The position numbers and the translations under genes are program-made. This document shows, piece by piece, positions 11,801-22,364 of a stretch of DNA of 64,000 bases. The notes beneath the pieces were generated by a model. That model was not told where the DNA came from and searched no databases. It worked only from the letters and a program-made list of their open reading frames with translations. Positions within the stretch are counted from its first letter, which is position 1; each line of letters opens with the position of its first letter. Source of the DNA: Hyparrhenia diplandra (Eukaryota; Streptophyta; Magnoliopsida; Poales; Poaceae); assembly GCA_015847255.1 (NCBI GenBank), contig JADLZK010002578.1, positions 1-64,000 of the forward strand. The letters are read 5' to 3'.

Positions 11801-14800
11801 CAGGATGTTGTGCCACACCTGGCCTGCATCTCCTGTAGATTGATCCGTTGCATTGATAGGTAAGAATATCCAACGGTGGTCATACTTCAATAAACCACTG
11901 CTAGGTCATCCATGCTGATATACGCCCTTGTACTCAACAGCCCATAATCAATCTACTAATTTTCCCTTCAATACTTGCTTACACTAGTCATGGTGATTAA
12001 GGCCACGGGTTCAAGACTTCAAGTACCCACTCCTTTACAACAAAGATGTTCAGTTCCTCCTATGCCATGGCTCGGTGTTGGAGATTTAAAATTTCGCCAG
12101 AAGCATTGTTTTGCAGTATTGTGCAGCCAGAGTATCCGGAGATGCTTATTGTTGGCTGTGTTCGTGTCATACCAAACCTTGAAGGACTTTTAGCTAACCA
12201 CTGCTTTAAATATTTGCACTTATTTTTTTATTCGACCCTTGTTAAAGTGTTTATTGTTTCATATGGGTTTCATCTCTAGCCTACCCCAACTAGCTTGGGA
12301 CTAAAGGCTATGTTGTTGTTGTCTTGTTAAAGTGTTTATTACAATTCATTTGCAGAAATATCTTCTTGAGAAGCGTGCCATTGTTGACGTTGATAATGGC
12401 AAATTATTAAATGAAGATAGTGATATCAGATCGGTAAGTTAAAACCCCATTGATGCACTTATTTTATACATTTATCCTCGACAAAATCTTTGTTTGGATG
12501 TTGTGCCCAGAGGAAAATTGTTTCAAATAATTCTGGATGTGGCATATACAAGCGGTTATATCAGTTTTTGTCGGATAATTGCAGGTCCTTCAGTTTTTAA
12601 TGGATGATGTGTCTGACTTCTTGTCAACACATTTTTCTAGTTCAATGGACAGAAGCAAGACTGATGAGAAAGGTTGTGCTTCTACACTTCAAGCTTTCAT
12701 TGATTATATATCTGTGAGGGAAACTGAAAATTTTCGATCCCGAAAGGAGGAAAATAAGAATTCTATTACATTAACAACTATTCATCAGGTCTGTTCTCTT
12801 GAACTCAATTAATATTGTTGGCTATGCTACTCAGTAATCCTTTGACTCTAGGAAACACGCTGATAGTTCCTTTTCAATTTGCAGTCAAAAGGTTTGGAGT
12901 GGGATGTCGTGTTTATTGTGCAGGTATTTCTTCACTCTTCAGAATGAGCTTGCATATACAAATACTCTGCCATATATGTAGGTTAGGCAGACAGTGTGGT
13001 GGTGTCTGCCACCTACTTTCTGATTAAGCAGGTGAAGCGGTCACCTACGCGGTCTAGTAGTGATTAGGTAGACTCCTTCCATCCAGAAAAAGAATGCAGT
13101 TCTAGCACAGTAGCAAGTTAAAGTATCTCAAGTTTGAGTAACTATATAAAAAATATAAATAGTTATGATATCAAATAATTATCATTAGATTTGTCATGAG
13201 ATATATTTTCATAATAACAATATATTTAGTTTTGCGCCATAAACATTAATAGTTTTAACTATATATTTGGTCAAACTTTGGACACTTTAACCGAGAATGC
13301 ACCTAGAATTGCATTCTTTCTGGACATAGGTAGTAAGAGTCAAGGTTGGCTTGATAGATTATTTTTGTTTTCAAATTGTGCATAAAAGTAATCATATGTA
13401 CAGGGTGAATGTTACTATCAACAAACTAACAGAAGGTTAACATATTTGTTTTCCATAATCTGGTGACACATAAAAATATTGAAGGTGAATGGCGTGTCCG
13501 AATAATGTGGGGGTTGGTTCAATTAGTGAACCTACCAGTACCGTTAGCTCTCCAAGTGTAGCAATCCATTCTTTATGGGCAAGCCAGCTCAGTTCCTTTC
13601 TAGTTACAAGGGAGATTCCGTATCTGATTAAGTAAAGGTATTACCTTAGCTAGCGCATATCGAAGAGTTGGAAACTCACTGCCATTATAGAAAAAAGCTG
13701 TTGATGGATCAATTTGTGTAGGTGGGTGATATGGCGTTGCTGCCGTGGAGTACGCAGAGGAGAGAAAAGCTGAGCCTGGGGATTAGAACGCAAGGAATAG
13801 CGAGGAATTCTGGCAGAGGTCTCGTCGCCGGCAGCCACGGCTGAAGCGCACGTGGTGCCGTCGAAGGAGAACCCACCCTGCCCTAGGGAGATTCTATTTC
13901 CTTAGATACCTGGTTACATATCTCATTGCATCCTTTATAGTCCAGGAGCATGTATTGCTTTCCTAACAAACCAAGAGTACAGATCCTATAAATCCTCCCT
14001 CTTTATTCTTTGCCTATAACAGATACGGCTCTAGCCACTGCTGGCTGGCCCTTGCGTTGTGGCCCTCCTTGGCCGGCGCCTATATTGCCAGCCTACAAAG
14101 GGGTCTCAGCTTGGATCGAGACACTTGGATTTGCTAACGAAGAGTACTGCTTTGGAGTAGGGGTTGTAGGGAAGAACCAACCTTTTTGGGTTATGAGATG
14201 TCTTATCAGGAGACTGGATTAAAGAAAGAAGAAAAAAAGTAAAAACTATAGACCCAGCACTGTGCCTATGAAGAATAATGAATGTGGACCGTATAGGGAA
14301 AAAAAAGTAAAAACAACAACCTATGGGCAGAGTGTTTTCTTGTAGGCTTGTCTTCTTTGAAACTTGAAATTCGTATTAATAAATATATGTTCATGCATAT
14401 TGATATATTGTATATATTAATTTATCAAAACATACTTTTTGTGTCAACCATTGCTTCTTCACACAGGCAAATGACTCGGAAATTCCTTTGTTGCATGAGT
14501 ACAATGGTACTGTGAAAGAAGCTGGAAGCACACTGGAGGTTTGTCTCAAAATTATATTTTTACTTATCTGTGTTCTTATAATGTATAAAGCTAGGACTTG
14601 TTCATCACAGGAGGAGAGGAGGTTACTCTATGTTGCAATGACACGAGCTCGGAAAAGGCTGTACATCTTGCATGTTACAGTTGACTCTAACCGTCAGGCA
14701 GGCTATTTAGTGTACCATGCTTATCTTTAAGCAATATCGTTTTTTTTTTGGAACTGACCCATTTGCTTATACAGCTTTTGCAACCTTCACGTTTCCTCAG

Positions 14801-16928
14801 AGAAATTCCTGTCCACCTTCTTGAGGTGCAGGTAAGCAATACCATTGGGTCTAGTTTGTAAAATCTAATCCTTGCCTAAAAACTCAGCCGGTGGGAGAAA
14901 GACCGTTCCCACGGCATTGTTTGGAAGAAGAAACCTCACTCTTGAACCACTTTGTGAACTGAAAACTATTTTACTGATGGTAAGGTAAGAATACAAGTGG
15001 GTTAACCTAAAACCCACTCAACTCAACTTCCACTTAATTGATAGCTCATTTGGACATGATATACTCCCTCCGTTCCAAATTAAGAAATTATAAGTCACTT
15101 TGGATTTTTTTGATACATCCATTTTGCTATGTATCTGGATACAACATATGTCTAGATACATAGCCAAAAGAACTAGGGTGAGTCAATGGGTTGGCTTGGC
15201 CTTTTGTCCCCCTAGCTGTTGGACTTTTCTTAGTTCAAATTGCCTCTATTCCCTACCATTAAGATTTCCCAATATGAGCCTATTTTCTTATTTAATTTCT
15301 TTCATCAGCAGGCATACTCTTATGTGATATCTTGTATGTACATGATTCTTCAGAATCATTTTTTTTTGTTAACTTGTAGGGCGAAGAGACTCTGAGAAAA
15401 ATGCCCGAACAGCCTTCAGGTGATATTCCTTTTGATGACTCTGAAGGGGATACATCAATCGGAAAGCCAATTATGGGACAGAACGAAGCTTCACCTTATC
15501 CAGAACAGGCTCAAGCATGCCTTGCTAATGATTTTTTGAGAAGGTAAATCATCTTTGTATGATCTGATGTTTCATTTTTAACTTTCTTGTGGATATTTGG
15601 AGTTTTCTAGGGGTGAAAAAAATATTATTTCTCCTTTTAATAATCATTTCAGTTTCTGAAGAACAGATTCATTACATTCATGCAAAGCTTTGGTATGCTA
15701 TTTGGTTTACATTTTCCCCATCACTTAACTTGATTCCTTATTCATTTTATAGGTTTGACATTGATGATAGATCGGTAGTCTCTATATATATTTCATCATT
15801 GGGGCAAGAAGCAGGCATTTCAAAATCCAAAGAGATTACTTGAAAAGGTACTGAATTCTTCACAGTACGTGAACACTCTGGAATCTGGATACCACCACGC
15901 TACTCTGATGCCTTCCACTATCGCAGCGACAACACATTTGTGACATTTACCGCTAAAGCTTTGAATTGCCAGTGCCTTTTAGCCTATTTCATGTTAGTTG
16001 TATGCTTGAATTTTCAGATCAGTTTTGTGATTGATGAACGCCTACGTGGTAAAGGATACAAGCGCAAGGTGACCCCTTTTCCTCTTTCCCATATCAAAGC
16101 TTCACTGAACTTATTGATTCTCCTGTCAGTTTATATCTGTTCTTCATGACTGTTTATCTTGCTGGCACTGTTATTTGTCATCATCTGTACTTTGAAAGGG
16201 CAAAGGAACAATGACAAAAGTTTTCTCTTGTATTTGAGAGCTTAGCTTAGAAAAAAAACTGATGGCAAGTTGCTTATTCAGGATGTATTGCGAAAGCTGA
16301 AGTCGTTCCTAAGTGGCGATGAAGCATTGGGCTATGCACAATATGTGAGTTTAATTATTATCATTATATTTCTCTGTATCACACCTGATAATCTTGTTAG
16401 TTTTCCTTACTAAATAAAATAACTAATTCAATAATGTGAACTTCAGGTTATCAAGTGGGAACAGATTCCTATGGAGAAGTGTAGTCATTTGACGAGAGAA
16501 AGGCAGGTGAGATCCTGGGCCATTACAAATATCTTGCACTATAGAAAATGGAGTTATTTATTTGTCCTTCGGTAGACCCTATTGTGACTTTTTGTGGTTT
16601 TATTTCAGGAACATTTCCAAAAGCAGAGGATTGAGAACTCTATGGGTTCATCAGAACCCACAGCCAAGCAGGTCAGCTATCTTATAACTCGTTGTCCATC
16701 TTGTTGCATCAGCGTGTTAGTTTGTCGGAATTAAATTGCTGTGCATCTGTGCTCTTTATGATTCTGCGTGTTGTTTTTGAAGCCCATGTTGCTCTCTATC
16801 AAAATACTAAACAGAATTCATCCCTGTTTGTCCTCCAGATATCGTACCTTCGAAACCTGGGGTGCACCATCACTCCGACTTCTCGCTTGCATGCATCAAA
16901 TCTTATCGAAAAGTACAAATCGCTCTGA
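2818..16928 (+). CDS. SRS2-like UvrD/Rep-family ATP-dependent DNA helicase (split gene, possibly damaged)
   Basis: Predicted 3'-5' superfamily 1 helicase resembling Arabidopsis At4g25120 (SRS2-like), a nuclear recombination and repair factor. Exons read: 2818-3233, 3461-3640, 4017-4193, 4367-4606, 5331-5372, 5461-5624, 6141-6327, 7216-7272, 7363-7468, 7548-7681, 7771-7845, 7931-8056, 8135-8263, (8341-8555 unclear), 8990-9101, 9190-9290, 10341-10398, 10808-10858, 12356-12433, 12585-12788, 12885-12923, 14467-14538, 14611-14697, 14775-14831, 15380-15543, 15753-15847, 16018-16068, 16282-16344, 16447-16506, 16609-16671, 16839-16928; roughly 1180 codons. Motifs in order: Walker A GPGSGKT split by an intron, AMTFTTAAASEMRDRI, VVDEFQDTS, VGDEDQ/SIFSFNGAD, LSKNYRST, TIHQSKGLEWDVVFIV, EERRLLYVAMTRARKRL. 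Breaks: exon 1 (the ATG at 2818 is not in the frame of the conserved part), the 8341-8555 exon, exon 8990 (two bases short) and exon 15753 (one base extra). Start uncertain; the first ATG in the conserved frame is at 3060. Confidence 0.85.
3060..4445 (+). other. Four exon-encoded N-terminal repeats in the helicase
   Basis: Exons 1 to 4 of the helicase each carry one copy of an acidic motif: MNEAFFREVDAICEEHA (3060), LDDAFWEEVSAICEKCDA (3461), FEDAFWKINAVSEEHNT (4017), LVDAHFGEVDAAIHEGHA (4367). Each is followed by a low-complexity Lys/Glu-rich linker, and the introns between them are all phase 0. This pattern fits tandem duplication of one exon before the helicase core. Function unknown; a protein-binding segment is my inference. 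Confidence 0.8.
8341..8555 (+). pseudogene. Degenerate tandem-duplicated helicase exon
   Basis: Two blocks, 8341-8414 and 8461-8555, share 'catggtgtggcattctac' and the same end '...gggaaaaag|gtattt'. They correspond to one exon of the helicase that in relatives reads roughly GK-F-Q...N-V-HGVAFY-KK. Neither copy gives an open frame joined to both neighbours. Copy 1 has an A-rich insertion where the splice acceptor should be. Copy 2 has a 15-20 base insertion and an extra C in 'attcccctttaacg'. The normal product would therefore lack or alter this segment. Confidence 0.65.
9475..9965 (-). mobile_element. 5'-truncated LINE in a helicase intron
   Basis: Plus-strand text starts with a T-run at about 9479 followed by 'gtaggagagctgcgc', the usual look of a LINE 3' tail in reverse. 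On the minus strand a 118-codon frame holds WSLAGAKGLPSLTAPL preceded by GLFGTIRTVVF, which resembles the end of plant LINE reverse transcriptases (normally 'LWNHRNRCVF'). The rest of the element is absent. Target-site duplication not identified. Confidence 0.6.
10559..10778. repeat. Tandem duplication inside a helicase intron
   Basis: A unit of about 128 bases starting 'acaaattttgaggaattcag' at 10559 is repeated from 10687. The second copy is shorter, missing about 30 bases. Non-coding. Confidence 0.85.
11030..11160. repeat. Transposon-like segment with an internal repeat
   Basis: The block 'ggtactttcaaattgcaca' occurs twice (about 11082 and 11142), each after a 'aaacttgt...tctcatc' word. 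Text of the type 'cttgtggttctcaaacttgt' is common at ends of grass DNA transposons, but no partner end was found. Confidence 0.5.
12276..12335 (+). mobile_element. SINE-like 3' tail
   Basis: The text 'ctagcctaccccaactagct' followed by 'tgggactaaaggct' and a TTG repeat matches the tail shared by plant SINEs as I recall them. The 5' limit is not clear; the body may reach back to about 11960. Confidence 0.4.
13073..13333. mobile_element. Stowaway-like MITE in a helicase intron
   Basis: Left end 'ctccttccatccagaaaaag' and right end 'ctttctggacataggtag' form inverted repeats that continue into 'aatgcagttctag' / 'ctagaattgcatt'. The interior is AT-rich and non-coding. It sits in the intron between the exons ending at 12923 and starting at 14467. 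The rest of that intron (13340-14460) shows no gene. Confidence 0.8.
15062..15170. repeat. Half of a Stowaway-like MITE
   Basis: One end, 'actccctccgttccaaatta', is present, followed by 'gatacat...ctagatacatagcc'. The matching second end is missing. It lies in a helicase intron. Confidence 0.6.
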
Positions 16929-17234
16929 CTTGGTTGATGGAATTCGTGCTAAAACCATAAAGCCATACGCCTTGTATGTTTATGTACATGTTGTCCATAC
17001 TATGATTGTAGCAGTGTCCACTCTATTGTAGTGTTGTGTACTGGATGCCTCAGGGTTGTATGACAGCTCCGATCATATCTATTTTCTCTTTCTTAGCCGT
17101 ATTCCTACATGCTGTATTGCTGTGACACCAAGAGTTTTTGCTTCTCTTGGGCCTTGGCAGTGGTATTCGCTATTCCAAATTATATGGACTCAATTATGTT
17201 TATTATTCATGATGAAATAAAAAAAACATTACAT
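16929..17234 (+). other. Helicase 3' flank
   Basis: Non-coding AT-rich sequence after the helicase stop codon, probably holding its 3' UTR. A possible polyadenylation signal 'gatgaaataaaa' lies near 17210. Confidence 0.5.
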
Positions 17235-17588
17235 CTGTAAACTGTTATTTAAGCAAATGACCCATTATTATTAAAGTTCTACACCCCACAGATGACCTAT
17301 TATTGTTAAACAAATTCAATAAAAAACGATACATATCAAACTGATAATTAAGGGATTACTAATTTACCACTCCACCACCTTGCTACGGTCCATTACTTAT
17401 GGTCCATCTTATTTATATGGACCTGATGGTGACTTGTAATACCTTTGCGCAGTTGAAGTGCATTCAAATTTGAATTTCTAATTTCCCTCCAGAGTGGCAG
17501 GGGCATGCAGCACCATGGTCTCGATTTTTTCCCCCCTTGTTGATCTGCATGGAGATGGCATCCTCAGTTTCCGGTATGGTTGCATTGC
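17235..17588 (-). pseudogene. Truncated copy of the type III polyketide synthase gene
   Basis: This stretch copies the 3' flank and two separated coding pieces of the synthase at 21021-22219. It matches from the block 'cctattattgttaaacaaat' (also at 20805) through 'ggcatgcagcaccatggtct' (also near 21043). It then jumps to 'cttgttgatctgcat' (also near 21431), with about 350 bases of coding sequence missing. On the minus strand it reads from EDAISMQINKGG directly to TMVLHAP. It is same-strand, about 3.5 kb from the parent, and cannot code for an enzyme. Confidence 0.85.
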
Positions 17589-17630
17589 TCTTTAATTTGT
17601 CGTCTCTGTTGACTGCATGGAAATGAGGCA

Positions 17631-17874
17631 GGGGCTGTTTAGTTGATGAAATATATTGGGTTGAGCAACTGTAGCACTTTTCGTTTGTATCTGGTAATTA
17701 TTGTCCAACCATAAACTAACTAGCCTCAAAAGATTTGTCTCGAACTTTTCAGCCAAACTGTGCAATTAGTCATTTTGTTTATCAATGTTTAATACTCCAT
17801 ATATGCGTTAAAAGATTTGATGTGATAAGGAACTGTAGCAACCTTTTGGATTGTGCATGGGAACTAAACACCCC
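17631..17874. mobile_element. MITE with GGGG-TGTTTAGTT ends
   Basis: Left end 'ggggctgtttagtt' and right end 'aactaaacacccc' are inverted repeats. Inside are 'tagcctcaaaagatttgtct' and 'ctgtagcac', matching a very common rice MITE pattern. Length 244 bases, non-coding. Confidence 0.8.
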
Positions 17875-18628
17875 TAAAATGTTGTTAAAATCTGCATACG
17901 GGCCACATCCCATTGTCGTTTTGGCCATCGCGTCCCCTGTAAAGGAATGGGGCGCCTCAGTCTTGCCAGAATCATACGGGGCGCCTCGTTAGGCTTGCCG
18001 GAATCATACAGAGCAACAGGATCAAGGCGTGGCATCCGTTACCACCTCCATCTACCGCGGAAGACCAGCGTGGAGGGAGGGAACACTACGCCATTGACCA
18101 CCCCTTTCTTTTGTTTTTCTCTTTCTCTTTTCCTCCTTGTCCTCTTTTTCTTGACGACCGTAACTGGCCCTCCCCTTGAGCTATATAAGGGGAAGCATGA
18201 CTCACTATGCAAACCACCCGCACACAGGCCACAGAGACTTGGAGCTTTTCCTCTCTCGATTGTCCGTACACCCCTACGACAGACTTAGTGCATACATAGC
18301 CATGTGTCGACTAGACGTAAGGACATTCTGCCCGAACCAGTATACGTTTTTGTGTCATCTTTTGCACTATCCAAGCCTCGACGTGCAAACATTTGATTAC
18401 TAATTGGTGTTAGTTTGAAGCACTGACACACATATATACTAGCCTTTGGTTGGTACAAACCTTGTGGGCGAAACCAATATCGTGTCTGGGAGAAACTTGG
18501 TGGCCAGAAGTGTATCTCGATGAAGCTAGGGTTGTGATTTAGCAACGCCACATGATTGTCGTACCTCTATAAGTTTGCCCTTTCTACCCTAAGATCAATG
18601 TGTCATATCAAATGTGTTATAAGCATGT
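17875..18628. other. Intergenic, isolated TATA-like motif
   Basis: No gene is supported. 'gagctatataaggggaagc' near 18178 looks like a TATA box followed by a short non-coding transcript region, perhaps a worn LTR. Without a partner end I leave it unnamed. Confidence 0.4.
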
Positions 18629-18630
18629 TA

Positions 18631-18996
18631 CTCCCTCCTGATTCTGCATGGACAGGGTGGTGATTTTGCATGACCTGTTCACGTGCGTCGTGCGTGGGCC
18701 TGGGACGTGTTTGGGCCTGTCTGGGCGCGTCGCGCGAAGGAGGATTTCATTTTGCGTGCGCCCGTCGCAGGAGGCCTTTTTCATTTTCGTTCGCGCGTCA
18801 ATTTCAGTTTGGTTTTTATTCTCGCGCCCCACATTTTTTCGCACTCGCTTCCGGTCGAATTACGAGGGCGTTGAATGCTGCGGCAGCCGAGCGGATGGGC
18901 ATGCGCGGCAAAATTCAGCCGGTAGTACCCAGAACGTCAACAATTGCGAAAACAACGGTAATGCCTAGAACGTCAACAAAACGAGAACGGAGGGAG
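18631..18996. mobile_element. Stowaway-like MITE with GC-rich interior
   Basis: The ends 'TA|ctccctcc' and 'ggagggag|TA' form short inverted repeats flanked by TA. The interior is unusually GC-rich for this class and contains a near-repeat 'agaacgtcaacaa' (about 18930 and 18967). Apparent reading frames here have no recognisable protein. Confidence 0.6.
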
Positions 18997-18998
18997 TA

Positions 18999-20435
18999 AT
19001 AAACGACTGGACACCACTCTCCGCGTCTAGCTCAGCTACCTTATCTTGATCTTTCACCGGCCAATCAGCTTGTTACCAGGCCTCCAAAGTCGCTGGAGTC
19101 ATGGTCGGTCACGCAACAGTCATATAATTCTCTAGAAGCAAGCAAAAGTCAGTTTCTACCAAGCTTATTAGGATTGTGATATCCTATATAGCTCAGTTCG
19201 ACACAAGCAAAAAAATGTCTTCTTGCCTGTTTTGCTCTTCCACACAGTGGTTCTACTTGCGAGCGAGCGAGGTGCTTTGGCTGCTTGCCTAAGAGGACCG
19301 GCAAGACTTAGTGACTGGTGGCGGGTGACTTGGCTCACGGACGCGCAGTGCAAGGCTCGCGTTGCACAGGGTAGTCAATAAAGCAGGCAACACGCGAGTC
19401 TGTTTTCCATTTAATTGGTCATGGATGCACACATCCATCCACTGGGTTTCCATCGAATTTTCTCGAGCCTACAATATCAATGTGTTGTATACTTGTATGC
19501 AATAATGATCAGAAGAGACTTATTTTCATCTCTTCTTTCGAGGTACGTACTCCTTTTGTTATGTATCTAGATATATTAGTTATATGAATGTATTAAAAAG
19601 GTAAAAAAACTTATAATTTAGAACAGATTGAGGAGGTAGTAGAAGTATATGTCTCCATTTATTATGTTGCAACAAGCGATAACACAAAACCTTTCTTCAT
19701 GGAGATTTTTGTTGTTATTGCTTTGTGCACTTGGAAGTTGCGAAACGGGTTCATCTTTGACAACAAGAACCTAAATATATCCAGAATTTATTTTTGTTTA
19801 GGTAAGAAGTCAAACTCCTTCATATCGTTCCATTATAGTTTGGCTCAATTCCTTGTAATGCTTGTCCCTTTTAGGTTCTTATTCTCCTTTACCACCCCGT
19901 CGTCTTCCCCTCTCTTGGGCTCTCTATCTTGTTCTCTCTCTCGAGCTCTCTCCTTCCCCTTTGCTCCTAGCGCATAGTGTCCCTCTCGGCGGCGCCACCT
20001 CTCTTGGTGCGGCGCTCCACCTCTTGGCATAGTGCAAGTGCCCCCCGACCATGTGACCATACCGCCCCTCGACCCGACAGGCCCTCGTTGCATGGCAGCC
20101 GCTTGGCAAGCTAGGCATCCCCACTGGCATATGGGCAGCCCCTCCGTAGGCTCAGCGGACATGGGGGTGTGCAAGACCTCTTGGCGATAGAGACGGGGCG
20201 ACAACGACAATGGCGTCCCTACGGTGTCATGTGTAGTGAGCCTGTGTGTCGGTGGGTGGGGCTGAAAACTTCACAAAAATGAGAGGGCATGGCGTCCTTA
20301 ATGTCCTGCACGAGACGGTGAAGACTCGGGCAGCGCAACAAGGACATGGATAGCCAAGGGGTAGCGCAACGAGCACATGTTTAACCAAGGGTGCTGCAGC
20401 GCAATCACGACAATGTATTTTTATTGGTTTCTAAA
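18999..20435. other. Intergenic, no gene seen
   Basis: No conserved protein or RNA. About 19543-19638 is a partial Stowaway-like MITE ('tatctagatatattagttat', ending 'gattgaggaggta'). About 19900-20230 is GC-rich, with overlapping reading frames of low complexity on both strands that I do not accept as a gene. Confidence 0.55.
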
Positions 20436-20439
20436 TACC

Positions 20440-20690
20440 CCTTCCGCACTCGTAAAGAAAGTTTTTTTTTGGACAAGGTTTGAGTCAAACATTGAGAATA
20501 TAAATTATCAGTAACTTTTAAATTGTTGAGTTTGCAAATCTAAAAATTATATGAATAGATTTATCTTAAAAAATACTTTCACAAAAGTATACATATATCA
20601 CTTATTCATAATTATTTTTATAATAAGAAGTCACATTGTGCTTTAAAAACCGTGTCGCTGTCTTAAATCGTGAGTGTAGATTGAAATGCC
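20440..20690. mobile_element. Stowaway-like MITE, copy 2
   Basis: The interior matches the MITE at 1066-1326: 'gagaatataaat', 'ttaaattgttgagttt', 'aatagatttatctt', 'accgt.tcg.tgtc.taaat'. The ends are worn, so the limits are approximate. Confidence 0.6.
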
Positions 20691-21020
20691 ACCCAGTTTC
20701 ACCGCCAAAGCGTAAAACCGTTATTTAATCAAAGCAAAAACTAAAAAAAGTATGGCCACAGATATAAAGTTCAGAACGCCCGCGGGTAGATCCAACATAC
20801 ATGGCCTATTATTGTTAAACAAATTCAAAAAAAAAACAGTACATATCAAGCTGATTTTGTTTTGAGAATAAATCAAGCTAATAATTAGGAGACTACTAAT
20901 TTATCACTCCACCATCTTATTACGGTCCATTACTTAAGGTCCGTATTGCTTATTTATATGGATCTAATGACTTATAATACCTTTGCGCATCGGGTTTGTA
21001 GTTCATTTAAATTTGAATTT
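20691..21020. other. 3' flank of the polyketide synthase gene
   Basis: AT-rich non-coding sequence. The part from about 20800 was copied, with the gene's 3' end, into 17235-17588. Confidence 0.6.
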
Positions 21021-22219
21021 CTATTTTCCCTCCAGAGCGGCGGGGGCATGCAGCACCATGGTCTCGATTGTGATTCCCGGTCCGAACGCCATCATGACTC
21101 CCCACTCCGGCGCTTGTCCTTCCTCCTGGTTGGCCGCTCGACCCCGACGGCGGCGTAGCTCATCGAGCACGAAGATCACCGTTGTGCCGCTCATGTTGCC
21201 GAACTCGCTGAGAACGTGGCGACTGGCTGCCAGCTTGTCATCGTCCAGGCCGAGTACTCCCTCGATGTGGTCGAGGATGGCACGGCCGCCAGGATGGATC
21301 GCCCAGAAGAGGTCGTTCCAATTCGCATTATTGATGCCAAGCGCGCCAAAGGCGTCGACCAGGCAGCGTTCCACGTTGCATCCCAGCAACCGGGGAACCT
21401 GGTTGGAGATGTGGTACTCCATGCCGCCCTTGTTGATCTGCATAGAGATGGCATCCTCGGTTTCAGGTATGGTGGTCTGCGAGGCGAAGGCCATCTCGAA
21501 CAACGGGCGCTCCACGGGGCTGACGGGGTCGGCGCCGACGATGACGGCACCGGCGCCGTCGCCGAACAGAGCCTGGCCAAGGATGTTGTCCGGGCAGCCG
21601 CCTTCCGGCCCGTAGAAGGCGATGAGCGTGATCTCAGAGCACGCCACGAGGACGCGCGCGCCGCGGTTGTTCTCCGCGAGCTCCTTGGCGAGCTGGAGCG
21701 ACCTGCCCCGCCGTAGCAACCGTGGAGGTTGAGTATGGTGCGGGAGACCGTGGGGCTGAGGCCCAGCAGGGACGCGAGGCGACGGTCGGCGCTCGGGGCG
21801 CGCGCGCCGGAGTAGGTGCTGAAGATGAGGTGGGTGATGTCGGTGGCTGGGCGGCCCCACTCGGCGATGGCCTTGGCCGCCGCGGACGCGGCCAGCTCCG
21901 GGACGGCGGCGGAGGCGATCTCCACGCGGGCGTCCAGGGACGGCAGCGTGCGGTCGGTGAAGTCCGGGTTCGCGGCCAGGAGCTGCTCGTCCAGGTGGAT
22001 GAAGCGCTTCTTGATGCCCGACTTGTTACAGATCCTGGTGAGCTTGCCCTTGAGGTCGGTGAGGTGCTCGCTCTTTGTGACACGGAAATAGTAGTCCGGG
22101 TACTCGTCCTGGGCCAAGCACGTCGGCGGGTTCGCCGTGCCGATGCCTAGCACGGCTGCCGGTCCATCGGCGCGCTGGGCACGCCTCATGTCGCTGACGG
22201 TGGCTGCAAGGCTCCCCAT
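21021..22219 (-). CDS. Type III polyketide synthase (chalcone/curcuminoid synthase-like), one frameshift
   Basis: Predicted cytosolic enzyme that extends a CoA-linked starter with malonyl-CoA. About 399 codons, the normal family size. N-terminus MGSLAATVSDMRRAQRADG, then GIGTANPPTCLAQDEYPDYY, SLDARVEIA, AIAEWGRPATDITHLIF. The active-site Cys lies in LNLHGCYGG, the His in WAIHPGGRAILD, the Asn in SEFGNMSGTTVIFVLDE; the C-terminal MMAFGPGITIETM is the family signature. Residues around the Cys (GCYGG rather than GCFAGG) and the overall flavour recall rice curcuminoid synthase more than housekeeping chalcone synthase. The product is unknown. No intron at the Cys codon (RICNKSGIKKR) where chalcone synthase genes usually have one. 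The gene is 1199 bases long, one short of a full frame; the break is just after GCYGG, in a G-run at about 21706-21712. An in-frame ATG also exists at 22249; I prefer 22219 by length. Confidence 0.9.
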
Positions 22220-22355
22220 GGACGTCGACGACACCACACCAGCTAGCAAGCTCTCTTTGGACCTGGGCTCTGGCTACCTGAAAGCTGTGTAAGAGATGTA
22301 TTTGCTCTTGGGATGTTGGTGTCTTCTCGTGGTCTGAACAAGCAGGAAGTGCGTT

Positions 22356-22364
22356 CTATTTATA
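22356..22364 (-). promoter_or_regulatory. TATA box of the polyketide synthase gene
   Basis: The minus strand reads TATAAATAG here, about 105-140 bases upstream of the likely start codons. This is a good match to the plant TATA consensus at a plausible distance. Confidence 0.65.

Noticed and set aside
2818..16928. Bacterial origin of the UvrD-like helicase
   Set aside because: About 30 introns, and motif spacing typical of the plant SRS2-like family, argue for a native nuclear gene.
21216..22150. Plus-strand reading frames of 142-210 codons over the synthase
   Set aside because: They are antisense to a clear polyketide synthase and show no domain; GC-rich DNA gives long chance frames.
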